From: Reticulitermes lucifugus
Taxonomy: Eukaryota > Arthropoda > Insecta > Blattodea > Rhinotermitidae
Direction of reading: 5' to 3'
Length of the DNA: 64,000 nucleotides
Assembly (NCBI GenBank): GCA_026260175.1
Contig: JAKCWW010001003.1
Span: 17,290 to 81,289, forward strand
Part shown: positions 22,371 to 34,744 of the stretch, in pieces
Position numbering within the stretch: the first letter of the stretch is position 1
Layout of the letters: each line of letters begins with the position of its first letter
Notes under the pieces: generated by a model
Database searches by the model: none
What the model saw: only the letters and a program-made list of their open reading frames with translations
What the model was told of the DNA's origin: nothing
Program-made: the position numbers and the translations under genes

Positions 22371-23952
22371 ATCCGAAGAAATAGTAATACCTTCTGCTGT
22401 TCACTAATACTTGCTTAATTAAAATTTTAAATTTTAACTTATGTTAATGTAAATAAATATATAGAGTGGTTTTTTATTCTTTAGTATTTATATCTTATTT
22501 CTAAGTGTAACTTGTACAGTTTTTAAGTACATAAATAAAAATAAAAGAATATAATCTTGAAAACATGGTGATAGTGGTTAGAAATATATTTGTGAAAGTA
22601 CCACGGGAGATATTGAAGTAATTAGAAATCTTTCATTTTGACTGAATTTCGTTAGTGGAATCATACAAGTTACTTAGTGATCAAAGCGTGTAAACATCCA
22701 TCGTATTTGCTCACCAAAAACCACTAATCAACAAATAATTACGATAATGCTTTTTAAAGTAATTGATATTTTTTCTGTCACTTCGTTTATCGGAAGTGGA
22801 TGTTACGTACAAGTTCCAAGGGCGATATGATATTACTTGATGCATTGGAGCAGCTGTCAGATTACAAAGTAATGGGAGATGTATGGAGATAAATATGATA
22901 AAAAATAGAAGGATACACGTAAAACTCTAAGCTTTGTTACAAACGGAATCCAAGGGTTAAACCGTCATAATTACTCAACACCATTTCGGTAATAATGATA
23001 GCTATACCGATTAGGGTTTTGATTAATTGAATAACAATGACTAGGCAACAATCCAAACATTCAGAAGGGGTTTGGTATCAGCTGTGTTCCTTAATAAGAA
23101 GAATGAATCTGATGGAATATGTAGATTGTGGACAGCGGGTGTGAATTGATGCAACGGGGGTTTAATCTGGAAGCTATTACATGGAAGGGGTGATGGAAAT
23201 GAAAATTTGTATTATAAATATGCCCATCTGAATCCACTTACATGCACATGGTATGTTTGAAGGCCATCAAAATGTCTTCAAACTTGGAGGACAGAAATTT
23301 AAAGAAAAAATTTACAGTTTTTTCAGAAAGATGTAACAATAAATTTTATTTTACATTATAAAATCATTCTATTTTCATTAATGTTTTAAACGCTACAGGT
23401 TAAGGTGAGTGTATATAAACTCAGTAATTTTAACAGTTGTGGAATATGTTTATGAAAGGTAGTCTTTATTTGAGGGGAGGTTATTTTATAAGCAGTTTCC
23501 ATCATGTGGTTTATTTAGCGAGGCTGTCGGTATTTAGACCATAAAGTGAAGACTGTAGATGAAGGTATTAATACGGAACATTCGTGGAGTATCATGAGTT
23601 TGAAGTCTTGTTAAGACAACGTAACAAGTACATTAAATTTGGGCTAAAAGTAAAAATACTCCTAAATGTTTAGTTTTACTAGACAAAACACACGTCTGCA
23701 TAACAGACATTGAATGAGACAAACAAATAATACTTAGATTCATTTTACTGTCTCATGGAATGAAGATTCGATATAAATGGAATTGAATTCAGATTCTGTC
23801 CAGTGAAAATTTTATTTTGAACAGAGTTTCTTACTAATATTATGAGCTTCTTGGATGCTAGTCCGTGTAGTTTAGTAGATATGTGTTACCATATGGAAGG
23901 AACTTGCTACGTATAGCCCTATGTTCACATTAAGCTGAAGACATTAGTACGA
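22371..23952. other. Unassigned non-coding stretch
   Basis: AT-rich, with no frames worth calling and no recognised repeat. Confidence 0.5.
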
Positions 23953-24372
23953 CAACCAACAAGTGTACTTCATAAAATACAATTCATAACAAGTATTAAA
24001 CTCCTACATGTTGCGGCATCGTGGTGCCATCCTTAGGAAGTTTTAGGACAAAGGAATAAAAACCCAACACGTTAATCTAGGTATTGGGATGTTTACAATG
24101 TTAAAATTATAAAATATATAAAAAGCTTACAATCATCACTATCATATAATTTTACTACCACAGTGCTATAATTTTTATGATTACAAGGTTTTTATATATT
24201 TTAGAATTTTAACTTTGTACACATTCTAATACAAGCAGTGTAATACCTAGATTAAGATGTTGGGCTTATATTCTTTGTTATAAAATATCCTGAGGATGGC
24301 ACCCCGGTGCCGCAATATGTAGGAGTTTAATATCGTTACGAATTGTATTTTATTAAGTGAATTTTTTGGTTG
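23953..24372. mobile_element. Foldback element with hammerhead-like motifs
   Basis: The arms (about 23953-24140 and 24190-24372) mirror each other over most of their length. The right arm has CTGAGGATGGCACC then GGTGCCGCAATATG (24290-24320, plus), a 6-bp stem over CC, with GAAA changed to GCAA. The left arm has the mirror at 24007-24037. Outer ends share CAACCAA and AAAATACAATTC. The 79-codon frame at 24247-24486 is an artefact. Confidence 0.7.
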
Positions 24373-25380
24373 ATATATTAATTGTAAGAATATGTACGGT
24401 ACGAGTAACATAAATAAGCTGAAGATATTATTTCCCGACTTGAGGACCTCAACCATAACAATTTTTCTTTGAATATCTTTGCACAATCTCCCACTTTCGG
24501 TTCCGGTGTTAGATATTTTTAGTTAATATTTTCCTTTCATATACCATAATTTATAATCCAGCCTTTATCTCATCCAATAAGACATGATCATCTTTTCTAG
24601 TTGTAGTATTAATTGTTCTGTCAACTGGATTTAATTTATAACTGTTGCTTCCTATTCTTGTAAGACTTCGCTGTTGTAATAGATCAAAGACTTCTCAGCA
24701 CAAAATCGAGCTGAGAACCGCCTGATGGTATCGAACTCTGGAGAAGGTTCTGAGCATTCAAGTGAGTAACAATATGATATACGGCAAAATGTCGGGGAGG
24801 ACATGACGTCTTATTAATCCGAACTCTTCCCCGTCAGCTGCTAGATGATGATAATGTGGTGTGAAGGGATCAAGCTTACCGGACAACAGCTGCAGCTCAC
24901 CAAAGTTTGCACATAGTCTGTCATCTCCTTCCCTCTACAACATTTCTTCAAGCCACAAACACTTGTGTTACTGATGTGAGCCTTCCATACATTGCAGCCT
25001 CATATGATAAAGTCACCACTACGCACCCTCAATGTTCCGCAAAAATCGCCTTCAGAATTACAGACAGTTTAAATTATTGTTCTTTCTGTTGGTCTATACT
25101 TTAACAAATGAAATCATTTCGTTTGTTCGCAACTAAATTTAATGCACATTTTATAATGAATTGATATATTATTTTTATTAATTCAAGATCAGATCCGTTC
25201 TAACAATCTTAATGACATACTTGGTAATAAAAAATGATTAATGTCAAAGAAAATGTGTCAACACAGATCTTGTTTCTAATGACCTTCAGTAAAACAACTA
25301 TTGGTCAAACGATGTAAAATTTACTGTGTTTTAGAAACAGGTAAAATAGCTGAAATAGATGTTTATTTTCTTGTGTGAAA
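24373..25380. other. Unassigned non-coding stretch
   Basis: No recognised features. The 65-codon frame at 24907-25104 matches nothing known to me. Confidence 0.4.
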
Positions 25381-25387
25381 CTTTGTG

Positions 25388-25425
25388 CACTTGAAGAAGG
25401 GCACAATTCAGCGTTTCGAAACTGT
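25388..25425 (+). other. Solitary diverged hammerhead-like motif
   Basis: CTTGAAGAAGGGCAC and GTTTCGAAACTGTTGG occur in the same order and spacing as in the other modules, but the stem is weak. It is probably a decayed copy. Confidence 0.35.
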
Positions 25426-25429
25426 TGGT

Positions 25430-28260
25430 ATGAAAACGTAGTCATTGGACATGCTACATCAAAATCCCATTTCAACTTATTATGAGTTCTAATTGCAAAA
25501 TCTACAGTGATTCGCTGCACATGTATTGCTTTCATTATATTTAAAGAAGCACTCAAACGTGTCAGTGATCATCCAATATACTTTAAATATCTACTTTCCT
25601 GGAATAATGTACAGTGTTATGCTCCAGGCTGAAGAATCCGTGTGTCCGTTACACACAATCCTGGAAAATGTAACGCCCTATCTATGATTTAGAACCTCCA
25701 TAAAAAGATATTCGAACGTTACTTTGCGTTAAACAAATTCAAAATATAAGTGTTTGAAAACAACTAATATGTACTGTTTACTATAGCAGGCCCAAATGCA
25801 GCTATTTCAGTTTTGAGGACTTTTCAGTAGAACAGAAACACAATTTCGTATGCTTGGTGTTTTTAGTAAAAAGTTCATTTTTGTGGTGCAAAAGAACGTT
25901 GGAATTCATGAATACGTATTTCAGTTATTTTATTCTAAATAGTGGAGATTGTTTTGTTTGAAACGGAAAGTTGGAGATTGCTTTTTTTAAAGCCAAAGTC
26001 TCATGAGATTATTAGGTTTGAAGCAATTTTAAACGAATGTAGAATGTTTGGTTTGTACTAAGCCAACATTCTGAAGTTGCTCTTCATTAAATCTGTTGCT
26101 GTTCATTGTTTTTAATGTCTTTCTGTTTGCATGAAAGGCAAACAATGCTCTTAGCAAGAATTTATACTAAAGCAATTTTTACATTTAAACCTTCGAAGAA
26201 GAAACCTTTAAAGGCTGAGAATTATTCGTTGTGGTGAACAAAACACTACAGAATCCTAAACCACATTTTTCATTTTTTGGTAACTAATCAGATTGTTTCA
26301 TTAGTAGAATAAACTTGAAAAAGCACAATATTCCAGCTATTATTAAGTAAGCTTCTTTCGTCTTCATGTTGTGATGGTGGCACAGGCGTCATGCTTAACT
26401 TGCATCCGTTTTGGCTGTATGTGCTAACACCATGGTAAATTCAAATTATTATTAAATAACTAAATCCATGGAGAAGAGTAATTTGAGCGGCTAAACTTCC
26501 TGAACAAACCAAGAAATTTTCCGCATTAATCTACATGAAAGTTCCTGGCATATTTATACTTGAATCACAAGCCACGACTGTATTATTTTGTTAACTGAAT
26601 TCATAATTGAAATTGACGAAACGAAGTTGCGTGTTACTTCAAAGACTTTCAGATTATAAAATCACATTTGACACGAAGAAATTAAGAAAACAAACCAAGC
26701 TTAAAACTAGAAAAAGCGAAGACGATTAGATAAGTTATGATTTCTTCACTGTGGTGCTTATTTTATCAGTTGTGATATTTTGTAGACTGATAGATGGATA
26801 TAAACGTTCTGAAGCAATATGCTGCCTCCATCTTCAGTGTTGAATACAAATAAATAGCTATAAAAGACACTCCGTTGTCGTGTGGTTGTGTTAGAGCACG
26901 TCCACCAGAGGATATAGATATACTTATCTCATGTATTCCGACATACATTAACACTTTGCATACACGCACCACCCCCTCCCCCGGCCCAGACCCTTGTCTA
27001 AATGTGCATCACAGCCACAACCGTTATGGATACGTCAGCTATATACTCATCATTGTGTATGTTATTACAATGGAGCTTTTCCCCACGTGCGTTGCTAACA
27101 CTCACGTGTGCTGAGTGCACGATCCTTCGTTGCACTGCAGTGGTCAGTCGTGTAGAACGGAATGGAGTCCGGAATGAATTACTGAAATGGACTAGGCTGT
27201 GAAAAAGTCCCTCTCTCTGCATTCAGACATATGCTATTTTCCATTTACACCCCTGGTAGGTAGAAGTTTGAAAGGGGTTGTAATCGTCTTTACTGGCAAT
27301 AAACGCCCTTTGCCATTAGGTTTTGTTTTACACTCTTCTCCCCCCAACCGAAATAATCGTAACACAAGAATTACTCGTTGTTAAAAATCTTCCACTCCGC
27401 TCGACGGGTTCTCGACCTTTTGTTGAAACTTAGTTTGGATCAAGTTGATTTTCACTCTTAACGCCCCTTTGGACTTAACACCGGAAGAATGGGCGTACGA
27501 AATCTGTGGTGCGAGAATTCAAGAGGGTGAGAAGAAATGGAGGGAATTGGGGGTCGCAGTTCAGTAACCACTTAACTCCACTTCTGTGGAACTTTTAAGG
27601 ATAACGACGTGCGTTTGTTGTTACGCAGTGATGTTCATGCGTGAGAATAGCGTGGATGCATGACAGATTTCGAATGACAGTAACACTTGAATCGAATTTT
27701 TGCCAATGTTCAACACTCTTGTAAAGTAATGAAGGGCTTTAAAATAACGTGAAGTACAGCCTGTAAGATGGCTGGGACTGTCGCTGACATGATTCTCCAA
27801 TATCCTTTCCAAATATAGGGTTCCGAAAATTTTCTGACATTAAACATCCCATACATAGTAATAAGAAATATATTGTCTATTGTTTTACACTCTGCGTATT
27901 TAATTAACTTGCAGATTTCGTAAGATGGCGGGAAATTACTTGACCAGCCTGGCGACTGTCATCTTTTCAAGGAAGACTGTCCTCCGTGGAATTTATTATT
28001 ATGTGAATGCAAGACTGACATCGCCAAGTCGAGAGCTCCTTTGAATGTTACTGGAATGCTTAACGGATCGAAATTTCTGAAAGGCCTAAGACGATTATCA
28101 CAGTTTAACTTTGAGCATTTGTCACAGTATTAGAGTGTAACAAGACATTTAGCGTATTGAAGGAACAAAGCTGAGCGATTCGAATCACTGCTCTTTCCTC
28201 ATTTTCTGACTGAATCCTGACGAATTCTCTTTGTCATTAACAAAAATAAAGTGCTTCCCA
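25430..28260. other. Unassigned stretch with one hairpin motif
   Basis: On the minus strand about 26800-26842, CTGAAGATGGAGGCA and TGCTTCAGAACG form a 6-bp stem (GAGGCA with TGCTTC), another diverged module. The frames at 26766-27384 overlap on both strands and carry no known domain. A C-rich patch lies near 26970-26986. Confidence 0.4.
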
Positions 28261-28264
28261 AGCA

Positions 28265-28890
28265 ATAATAATAACAATAATAATAATAAACTCCATGGAG
28301 CAGAGGCTTTCTTGAGAATCCATTCAAAAGAGATCGCCGACTCTCCCTACAATGAGCCAGATCAATCCAGCACATATCCCGTTCCACCTCTTGCAGTTCT
28401 ACTTTAATATTATTCCCATCTACGCCTGGGTCTTCCAAATGACCCCTTTTCCTCTGGTTTTCTCACCAAAACCATGTATTCACCACTCACCTCTCCCATA
28501 CGTGCTACAGGCCCCGCCCATTTTATTATTCTTTATTTGTTACCCCGAAAAATATTTAGTTAGCAATACCGATCTTAAACCTCCCCATTGTGCAGTCGTC
28601 TCCACTTCCCTGTTTCCTCCTCCCTCCTAGGGCCAAATATCCTCCTCAGCACCCTTTCTCGAACACCCTCAGCCTATGCTCCTCCCTCAGTATGACAGAC
28701 CGAGTTTCACACCCATATAAAAAAACAGGCGAAATTATATTTCTGTATATTTTAATCTTTTTAAATTTGGCTAACAAATTAAAAGCCAAGGGCTCTGCAC
28801 TGAATGATAGCAAGCTATTTCTGAGTTCAGTTTGCTCTTAATTTTTTCATGAATACAATTTTTGTTTGTTAGGATTATTCCCAAATATTC
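28265..28890 (-). mobile_element. LINE ORF2 3' portion, pseudogene
   Basis: Read on the minus strand from about 28730 it gives VFLYGCETRSVILREEHRLR, VFEKGC, then DCTMGRF, a decayed middle, and GHLEDPGVDGNNIKVELQEV followed by ERDMCWIDLAHC. This is the standard run LYGCETWSLxLREEHRLRVFE, GEWRRLHN, RPRRRWEDNIKxDLQEVxxxxDWIDLAQD of an insect LINE tail. It ends in a TTATTATTGTT-type A/T simple tail (28265-28290 on plus), as expected for the 3' end. At least two frame changes and several stops are present. The sequence to 28890 continues the family upstream. Plus-strand frames at 28352-28841 are shadows. Confidence 0.85.
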
Positions 28891-28960
28891 GAATAATAAT
28901 AATAATCACATAATAATAATAATCAATAATCGCATAATATTGATAGGTAAGATTTGTCGC
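28891..28960 (+). repeat. AAT-rich simple repeat
   Basis: AATAATAATAAT and CATAATAATAAT segments adjoin the 5' end of the LINE relic. No function is implied. Confidence 0.7.
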
Positions 28961-29419
28961 GACATCATTATCTTGTCACTGCAAACGGGTCTTTTTAGGA
29001 TAGGCGTTTTTGGAAAGCTTATTATTCGGCATGGACTGCAAACTCCTTTGTTTTTATTAATTCCTTCTAAAATTGTTTTTTAACAGCAGAGGATAACTTT
29101 AAGAATTAACAGTGCTACCTCAAGCGGAGGCCAAGGGAAGCTAATATATGTATCGTATATCGTGTAATTATTTTGGCCTCCGCTTGAGGCAGAACTATCG
29201 ATTTCAACGTTTTGTTTTTTATTTACACGTGCTAGGAAACTTTTGTTTCTTATTTACACGTTGCTTATGATCCGTTAATCTCCGAAAGAAATTACCTAGC
29301 ATCAAGCATTAATAAGTACAAATTTTAACCGTTTATCAAAATTAAGGCCCTGTAATATTTGTTGATTAAATATTTCACTCTTTCAACCTACGAATTATTC
29401 GCACGGGTACAACTCTTAT

Positions 29420-29420
29420 A

Positions 29421-29453
<33 letters not shown>

Positions 29454-29472
29454 GACGATGACGACGAAGATG
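29420..29472 (+). repeat. GAT microsatellite
   Basis: About 17 trinucleotides, mostly GAT, with GGT and GAC variants. Confidence 0.9.
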
Positions 29473-29912
29473 TATATAATGTAGACACCATGCAGCTCCT
29501 ATAATGAATAAATGAAACTTTTTACGGCATTGACTTAAGCAGTTACTGCACTACCTTCTGCACTTGCTATTCTCTGCAAGCACTGAACCTTCTCTCCTTC
29601 CCCAAAGAACTGATTGCCATCAGCAATCGTATTTTAATGCTCTCTGGTGTATGACTGCTGCTGACTAAACTTTCCACGCCACGGCCCTTAATTGATTGAA
29701 CTAATTTGATCGGGACGCGAGATGATCCATCCGCCCGTTCGCATTCAAGGAAAACATGGAGATGAAATCGAGGTCAGCAAAAGGCTGGAAACACGTAAAA
29801 CAAGGAATTTACGCGAGTTGCTCTGAAGTTTACTGTCGTTACAGTCTAAGTTCTTACATACTGGAAAGGTTGTCCAAATATTTTGCAATACGCGTTTTAT
29901 GATGCAATAATC

Positions 29913-30508
29913 TAACCAACAGGGTACACGATTTTCATGAGATATGTTTATAATCCTGCATATCTCGGCTTAACAACCATCTTCAGGGATAACAAAAATA
30001 TCGTACGAATGTTCTCAAGATCTTTATGTAAAGGATTTTTTTTCCTAATTGACCGATAAGCGCCGGCCTGACGCTCTAGTGAGTGATTATGATACTTTCC
30101 AAAGGTTATCACTGCGATTGTTTGTCTAGCTCCCGTCATCGACTGTTAAACCTCCCCGACAAGCGGCGTACGACGCAGCGCTAGCGGAGCGTCGGGTGGA
30201 GCGCTGGGCCGGCGCTTATCGGTCAAGCAGGAAAACAAACACTTCATACTAAGCAGGACACAAGAAGGAAGTAAGGGAGATAAAGTATGAAACAGATTGA
30301 TGTGATTACCAACAATAAAGTATCTGAAATATCTCTTTAGTAAAGTAAAAAAATAATGAAATATCTCTTTAGTAAAGTACAAAATAATGAAATATATAAT
30401 ATAATGAGTTATATGTTGATCAGTATAATTAACTGAGGTGGCTGTTACGCCGAAAAACGTAGGACAATAAATGAATGTCTCATGAAAAAGTGTAACTTGA
30501 TTGTTAAA
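29913..30508. mobile_element. Foldback element carrying a nested inverted-repeat element
   Basis: The left arm (from 29913, with minus-strand CTGAAGATGGTTGTTAAGCC and GAGATATGC at about 29954-29988) mirrors the right arm (CTGAGGTGGCTGTTACGCC and GAAAAACGTAGG at about 30434-30464, to 30508). Shared outer blocks include CTCATGAAAA and GTGTAA/GTGTAC. The centre holds a separate GC-rich element (30040-30235). Just right of that, a 36-bp unit containing GAAATATCTCTTTAGTAAAG is duplicated in tandem (about 30326-30391). The 128-codon minus-strand frame at 30146-30532 spans these pieces and is not a gene. Confidence 0.65.
30040..30235. mobile_element. Short DNA-transposon-like element with 29-bp inverted repeats
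   Basis: GACCGATAAGCGCCGGCC (30051-30068) is perfectly mirrored by GGCCGGCGCTTATCGGTC (30207-30224). The match extends outward imperfectly through TTTTCCT and AGGAAAA to 29 bp. Internal sequence such as GACGCTCTAG and AGCGGAGCGTC suggests further weak pairing. The GC content contrasts with the flanks. Superfamily unknown; no transposase. Confidence 0.6.
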
Positions 30509-30979
30509 TGATTCATTTTCGTTGGTGTGCACGGTGCCATGGTATTAAAAGTTTACGATGTTACCACGCGTAGCATGGCAGAAACTTGCCGATGTTTCAG
30601 AACAGCCTGCTCTATTCTCCTTCTACCTTGATGGCGAAAACAACAGGGCTCTGAAATATCTGTGCTTGTCAACTAAACAAAACCGCGTCACATCTGCATA
30701 TTCTTCAGGGTCAATGCTGTGAGAACATCAAGTGTCACAATTCCTAAAGTAGTTTGAGAGCCCAATGTGAATGCCTCAGTTGGTGACACTGGAAGTTAGA
30801 CTGGGGAAAACCTGAGGTTCAATATTGATTTGTCATACGGCTTAGTAGCCTCAGAATAGAACGTCGTAACGCTTCTCCTGTAATTATCTTTTTGATTGTG
30901 CAACAACTTACGAGTTGTCAAATAATTTTCGAAAAATAAAGTTTTTACACTGGGTGAACAGGTCAGTGTTCACCTAACA

Positions 30980-31510
30980 GGACAGGCAATGTATATATAA
31001 AAGTAACTTTGATTCGGGTTCGAGAAACCATTGTTGCCGTGGAAAGAAATAAGTATTACAAATTCTGAAAGTGTGTCTGTAACCTTAGTTATCCAGCATG
31101 CAATGTGCATGCGCTGTATTATATTGTCATCTGTGGCCTCTCTGGCTGTACCATATTTTTTCACATGATCTCATAAACGGCAAGATTTTCGGGAAAAGGT
31201 TATTGAATATAAAATGTGTATTTTGATTTTGTCAACAACTTTTGTCTAAAACGTTGCTCATTTTAAGAAGTATTGAGCGAGATATTATCATAAATGTACT
31301 TACATATTCATTAAAGTACCCGTTATTCTCGTCAGATTTTAATGTAACTTGAATTATCTGGAGAGATTTTCCGAAAACTACTCAAACGTCACAGTTCATG
31401 AAAATCTGTTCAGTGGGAGCCGAGGTATTCCATGCGGACGGACGGACAGACAGACATGACAAAGCTAATAATCACATTTCACAATTTTTCTAAAGCGCCT
31501 AAAATAAATG
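30980..31510 (+). mobile_element. Dispersed GACA-tract repeat, copy 2
   Basis: The best full-length copy. It runs from AGGACAGGCAATGTATATAT through GTTATCCAGCATGCAATG, CTCATAAACGGCAAGATTTTC, GAGCGAGATATTATCAT, CGTTATTCTCGTCAGATTTT and GGACGGACGGACAGACAGAC (31435-31454) to TTCTAAAGCGCCTAAAA. Copies 3 and 4 show the same order reversed. No coding capacity is visible, so it is non-autonomous if mobile. Confidence 0.7.
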
Positions 31511-32019
31511 TGGTGCTAAATGTGAGGAACACCTAACAACAAATGTGCGTACAGGAAGATGGAAAGTTGAGGTGCAGCGCGTTTATTCAGTGCGTATTGC
31601 ACGTGACTGATATTCGACAAGTGCTCTCAAAAACCGATCTTTTTCGGAAATGCTCGGTTTTATTCCCTGCCAGATCTTTTATACTTTCCTATGGATTCCC
31701 GCGATTTTCCTAAGGACACCCGACTGCAGGAAAAGCATTTCTAAATAGATAACAATTTTTAAGGGTTTTTCAAACCACCATTCATGTTTATCTCATTGTT
31801 GCATGCATCATGCTACATGATCAGTTGAGTCACTGTGTTTATAAGTAACATACGAATCACCTTCTTCTCCCTGGATTTAGATTCTCGGGCCCCATATGGA
31901 GTATTGGACTCGCAATAATAACATTGTGTCTACGGGGGAAGGGAGTGAGTATTTGGCTTAGAGTTGGGGGGCGGGGGTAAGGCCTGCACTTGCATTTCAC
32001 CGTCAATGGTTGCAAGCTT
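31511..32019. other. Unassigned stretch
   Basis: No recognised gene. A G-rich patch (GGGGGGCGGGGGT) at about 31966-31978 precedes a GT run. Confidence 0.5.
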
Positions 32020-32023
32020 TAGA

Positions 32024-32051
32024 ACTGTGTGTGTGTGTGTGTGTGTTTGTG
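32024..32051 (+). repeat. GT microsatellite
   Basis: About 13 GT dinucleotides with one interruption. Confidence 0.9.
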
Positions 32052-32950
32052 TGCTGACCACATGCGCTATTTTGAAGTTTCTTGTAGATCTTCGTGAAGT
32101 CATTAAGCAATTCACATTAATCTTTAAAGTAGTTAGGTAACTATGCATACCACCTGTTTTAACCTCAAGAAGTTTTGTGTTTTGACAACAGAATCTATTC
32201 ATTTTTCCATATAATTCTCATAATTAACAGGAAATATTTTGCGAAATAGCATTGCAAAACGGAAAAGCGCATTGCTTGTTAAATAGGGACTGAATTTTAT
32301 GTACAATTTACAAGGACTTCAGGCTTTAAAATGTTAATTAGCTACAATGGTACTATTTATTACAAGGACATAATACAGAGCTGTCTGTATGTCTTATACT
32401 TTTGTTGTATTTCAAAATGCTTTGTAGTCTGTGTTCTGAGAATTGGAAGTTTATTTTATTTAAGGGATCTACTTCAAGCACTATGGTTACGAAAGTATGT
32501 GAGTGTGTTTTACTGGAGTCAGAAATCCTTGCCAGACTGCAGGAAGACCGAATATTAATAAGAGTTTCCTGTGATAACGGTAACATTATCTGATACAATA
32601 AAGCCAAAAATAAATCTTTCTAAGCTCGTTTGCATACAGAGTGTTTGAGAAATATGTTTTACAGTTCAGGAAGCGATGTTGAGTGTAGAAGTGAAATAAA
32701 TTTATTTAGGTCCAGAATCTCTTTCTAAAGGGGTAAAATATTAGGGATATTTGTGTTTCTCTATCAGTAAATTTTATGCTGATTGGAGACCGGTGTAAAT
32801 TTCGTCAGCTTCAAATTCGTGGCATCTTATATTAAACGTGATCTTAAAAGTTTCTTACATAATACATAAATAATTATCCAGCATAATGTTTGTTTCCAAT
32901 GCAGAAGGGCTGTCTCAAGATTGTCAAAGTGGCGAAACGTTTGTATGAAC
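32052..32950. other. Unassigned stretch with overlapping open frames
   Basis: Three frames at 32331-32607 overlap on both strands. None has a recognisable domain. One possible diverged hairpin motif (AGAAGGGCTGTCTC, then GGCGAAACGT) is at about 32902-32941. Confidence 0.35.
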
Positions 32951-32964
32951 ATTTTAAAACTCCA

Positions 32965-33310
32965 CTTTTGTAACCCGTTTCCGGTGCAACTTACTGGTCT
33001 TGTGGGTCGTAAACTTTGTGACGCCGGTGTCTTTGCCGCGTCTGATGTTTCTAAAACGTTATGGAAGTTGGTAGTACTGACTGCCTCATGATTTCAAAAA
33101 TTATTATCCTCCGGTGCCACTGACGCCTTTCATGATCCTAAGAATTTGTACATCTGCAGTGGTATTGCTTCTTTTGATATTTCTCACAATTCGTATTTCT
33201 GTGAGGCTACCACGCCTAAAGCTTCTTCAGGTGCCATTAAAGGCTTTGATAAGTCTGAAAATCAGGAAATCAAATTAGGTCTTTATAACGGGCTGCCCCC
33301 TAACTAGGTT
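32965..33310 (+). pseudogene. Possible decayed coding sequence, unrecognised
   Basis: A frame read from about 32970 gives sensible, non-repetitive protein-like text for more than 100 codons, for example QLTGLVGRKLCDAGVFAASD and SGIASFDISHNSYFCEA. It lacks an early ATG and is not intact. Codon third positions are T-rich and composition differs from the flanks. I do not recognise the family. It could be a fragment of a mobile or captured sequence, or chance. Confidence 0.25.
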
Positions 33311-33854
33311 CTCCCATATTTTCGTAACACCTGAAAACGGAGGAAGATCCAGGCTTCTATACGTTGTAGGCCTTATTATAAACTGTGACGTTGGTTATAC
33401 TTCAAATTTCGGTCATTGTTATGTTAAAAATTAATGTTCGGTTTGAGTAATTTACTCCTTTGTTGATTCTCAAAATTCGGGCCTCAGACGCACAGACAAT
33501 TTATGTTCCTTCATAATTTCACCACTTCCTATGATGGTTTTAAAATTCAATGCCCTATTAGTGCCGTAAGTAAGAGCTACTGGGTCAAGATCCACTAAAA
33601 ATTTTTTACTCTGCTTGGATCCAATTTGTAATATGTTTACACATGTTTTGAAGCAGGCTGCAGACTTATATGGCGGAACGATATACAGTGAAAATCATAT
33701 CCGATTTGGAATAATGCCACGTACTATGACAAACTTCTTGTGAAAAATAAGGCGCCATGCATCTCGCTGAATGATACAAAATGTAGCTGATTATATTCTT
33801 AACTTTTATAACGTTACCATACATTGTTTGTTGCTCGTAAATTTATATTCTTTT

Positions 33855-34355
33855 TGGAGCGTTCGCAAAATTGCGAAAAGCGACATTAGCTTCGTCATGT
33901 CTGTCGGTCCGTCCGTCTGTCCGTCCGTCCGCATGGACAACTCGGCTCCCACTGGACAGATTTTTATGAAATTTGATATTTGAGACTTTTTCGAAAATCT
34001 TTTGAGAAATAACAACTTTCATTAAGGTCGGACAATAATAACGGGTACTTTACATAAATAAGCTTTTACATTTATGACAATATCTCGCTCAATTCTTTTT
34101 AGAATGAGAGATATTATAGACAAAATTATAGAGAAAATCAAAACACATATTTTATTTTCGACACTTTTTTTCCGAATATCGTGCAGTTTAAGAGGTAATG
34201 TTGAAATATATGATAAAGCCAGACGGCCACAGACGACAATACACTACGGGAGATGCGCTTTGCATGCTGGATAACTAAGGCTACAGACACATTCTCAAAA
34301 TATGAAATAATTATTGCTTTTCCACCTTAGTTACTCGAACGCGCCTGAATGTTAC
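33855..34355 (-). mobile_element. Dispersed GACA-tract repeat, copy 3
   Basis: This is the reverse of copy 2. GCGTTCGCAAAATTGCG, then GTCCGTCCGTCTGTCCGTCC (33907-33926), CATTTATGACAATATCTCGC, GCATGCTGGATAACTAAGGC and TTTTCCACCTTAGTTACTCG appear in mirror order. The small frames at 33771-34015 lie on the tetranucleotide tract and are artefacts. Confidence 0.7.
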
Positions 34356-34744
34356 ATTTCTACGTACCTAGCTTGCCTTCTTTGGTATATACTAAATAAG
34401 ATACTTTTAATCACGTTAAGACGTCGAAGTGTATGTTGTCCAATAGTGACTACATAATGTTAGCAGTCACCTATTTGTTTTTGTAAAATAACATGGCTGT
34501 GCGGAACATACAGTGCAATATAAGGACCTTCACTCCTTCCTACCATCGGGGATATAATTTTACAGTAGCTTCGGGCACCAATCCAGACATCTTTAATTGT
34601 ATTACGAAGTTCCTCGAGAATGAATAACACAAAGTTTGCGTTCTGTATTTAACGGAAATAATGTGCTATTATTATTATTATGATCATCATCATCCTCATT
34701 ACTTACTTCACAGCAGTTTAGCTGGTTCTCAAAAGAGTTCGGGC

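Noticed and set aside
26980-27240. Overlapping frames near TTCCCCACGTGCGTTGC as an exon
   Set aside because: Three frames on both strands are open together, with no domain and no convincing splice sites.
30146-30532. 128-codon minus-strand gene
   Set aside because: The frame runs through a nested inverted-repeat element, a tandem duplication and a foldback arm.
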